Of a stretch of DNA of 64,000 nucleotides, positions 63,167-64,000 are shown piece by piece. Made by a program: the position numbers and the translations under genes. Numbering within the stretch: position 1 is the first letter of the stretch; each line of letters opens with the position of its first letter. The notes beneath the pieces are model-generated. The model saw only the letters and a list, made by a program, of their open reading frames with translations, had not been told where the DNA came from and made no database searches. This DNA is from CAINVV01 sp963663005 (GTDB taxonomy: Bacteria > Bacteroidota > Bacteroidia > Bacteroidales > Prolixibacteraceae). Where the stretch lies: contig CAXXHH010000012.1 in NCBI GenBank assembly GCA_963663005.2, positions 81,721-145,720 on the forward strand, given 5' to 3'.

Positions 63167-63817
63167 CGGGCCGGAGACCCGGTTCAGCAACAGGTGTACT
63201 CTTACAACCGGAAATCCATAAAAACCGGGTTTTGTCCGTAATACCTGGAGCTTCATTCCTTGATTACCGCCGACACAGGATAGTTTACCCGGCAGGGGCT
63301 GAAGTGGCAAGCGTTCTCATTCTTGGTGCAGGAGCGGCAGATCTACCGCTGCCAGGCTCTCCTGTGTTGGAGAGGGGCTGTCGTACCGCGTGAGCGCCAT
63401 GCAATGGCAATAGCCAGTCAGGGACTCGCCCTGCCGGTTCAGGTGAGATCGCAGCAGAGACCGAGCGCATTTTCCTCCCCGAGACAAGTCACCCGGCCGC
63501 AGGCTTTGCCATCGCGGCAAAGAGCATCTGAAGAGAAGACCCTGACCAGTGTCAACGCGGGACAGAACCCGCCTCTCGTCTTCCGCGACAAAACAAGAGA
63601 AGTGAAGGAGTTGGACCAGCCGCAGTTCGAGAGGTCCCCGTGATGGTCGTCAGGGTGAACTAAAATTTTTCACTCTTTAACAAAACAAGCAGACCGCAGG
63701 GCACCGGCACGGATGCTCCTTCTCCCAAAGCCACCGACAGCTGCCAGATATCCCGGGTGAGACTTATTTGTTATCGGGAAACCTAATTAATCATCTGCAT
63801 CCAACCAATCCATACCA
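63167..63817. other. Intergenic region with a possible gene relic
   Basis: About 650 bases. The plus strand has protein-like pieces in different frames: VLILGAGAADLPLPGSP-like sequence around 63,310-63,360 that resembles a nucleotide-binding start, then a separate frame ending near 63,530 with AAETERIFLPETSHPAAGFA. No single frame joins them and stops intervene. Could be the relic of an old gene; the evidence is thin. Also holds the promoter of the last gene. Confidence 0.3.
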
Positions 63818-64000
63818 ATGACCGCCCGGAAGATCCTTTTTATTGTCCTCGACGGCGTCTCCGACCGCCCCTGTCCCGAACTCTCCGGGACGACCCCGCT
63901 GGAAGCGGCCTATACCCCGGTTCTCGACAAACTCGCTGCAGAAGGAGTCTGCGGCATCATGGACACGATAGCACCCGGGGTCCGCCCGGGGTCCGACACC
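63818..64000 (+). CDS. apgM: 2,3-bisphosphoglycerate-independent phosphoglycerate mutase, 5' part
   Basis: Sixty-one residues to the window end. ILFIVLDGVSDRPCPELSG is the N-terminus of archaeal ApgM, with the aspartate of the alkaline-phosphatase-type metal site in VLDG. The first ATG at 63,818 fits. Converts 3- to 2-phosphoglycerate, just ahead of enolase in the pathway. Confidence 0.92.
   Translation, partial: MTARKILFIVLDGVSDRPCPELSGTTPLEAAYTPVLDKLAAEGVCGIMDTIAPGVRPGSDT

Noticed and set aside
63323..63643. Plus-strand 106-residue gene before apgM
   Set aside because: Composition is arginine/proline rich like a GC shadow; only scattered protein-like pieces occur in other frames.

Overview
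The window joins two unrelated genomes. Positions 1 to about 31,765 are AT-rich and carry Bacteroidota-type accessory genes: an arm-type tyrosine recombinase, a RadC-like JAB protein, short lipoproteins and an HTH/RepA/Toprim replication module. Positions from about 31,769 to 64,000 are GC-rich and are clearly a methanogenic archaeon, most like Methanomicrobiales: archaeal ribosomal protein and RNA polymerase genes, archaeal-type GluRS, the archaeal mevalonate branch, tRNA genes with archaeal features, and TATA boxes. At the junction a UvrD-type helicase gene and a DUF1015 gene are both cut mid-frame and meet at a GATC. Either the assembly or library is chimeric, or Bacteroidota DNA recombined into an archaeon. 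The truncation of both genes makes an artefact the simpler reading.

Left part, region by region. 0-9 kb is a defence cluster on the minus strand: type I restriction-modification genes hsdM and hsdS (hsdS runs off the left edge), a PD-(D/E)XK nuclease gene, and a 1179-residue protein that combines a phosphoribosyltransferase-like domain, a NACHT-like NTPase and a YfbR/HDDC2-like HD nucleotidase. 9-11.2 kb is mostly non-coding and has three related copies of an ~85-bp GC-rich motif. 11.2-16.6 kb holds a J-domain protein, RadC-like protein, a long RNA-like hairpin, a TPR protein and a lipoprotein. 16.6-22.15 kb is the core of an integrative element: Toprim protein, iteron-like repeats, RepA-like ATPase, a protein of 16-residue repeats, an HTH/excisionase-like protein, a decayed gene, the integrase, and a 3'-half tRNA-Met that looks like its attachment site.

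22.5-31.8 kb is a single minus-strand run: UvrD-type helicase fragment, DrmA-like helicase, DrmB-like DUF1998 protein, PD-(D/E)XK nuclease, metallo-beta-lactamase-fold protein and Mrr-like endonuclease. It has the DrmA-DrmB core of DISARM but no DrmC phospholipase-D protein and no methyltransferase, so it may be a distinct DrmAB-based system. This and the phosphoribosyltransferase-NACHT-HD protein are the best candidates for undescribed biology.

Right part. 31.8-34.7 kb is worn: truncated DUF1015 gene, an IS5-type insertion sequence, an HdeD-like membrane protein and a broken ABC ATPase gene. 34.7-48.3 kb is one long minus-strand archaeal gene array read from rps13 to gltX: ribosomal proteins S13, S4, S11, L18e, L13, S9 and S2, RNA polymerase subunits D, N and K, enolase, MEMO, mevalonate kinase, isopentenyl phosphate kinase, type 2 IPP isomerase, RNase J, prenyl synthase and GluRS, with tRNA-Ser at its head and tRNA-Pro inside. 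49-52.8 kb has a TMEM175-like channel, a cysteine hydrolase, a frameshifted TauE-type permease and deoxyhypusine synthase. 52.9-56.9 kb encodes five CBS-domain proteins in tandem. 57.1-58.2 kb has an Era-like GTPase with a zinc-ribbon partner (ArvA/ArvC-like). 60.5-63.1 kb is the conserved S15, RecJ-like, Pcc1, S3Ae cluster, and the window ends inside a phosphoglycerate mutase gene.
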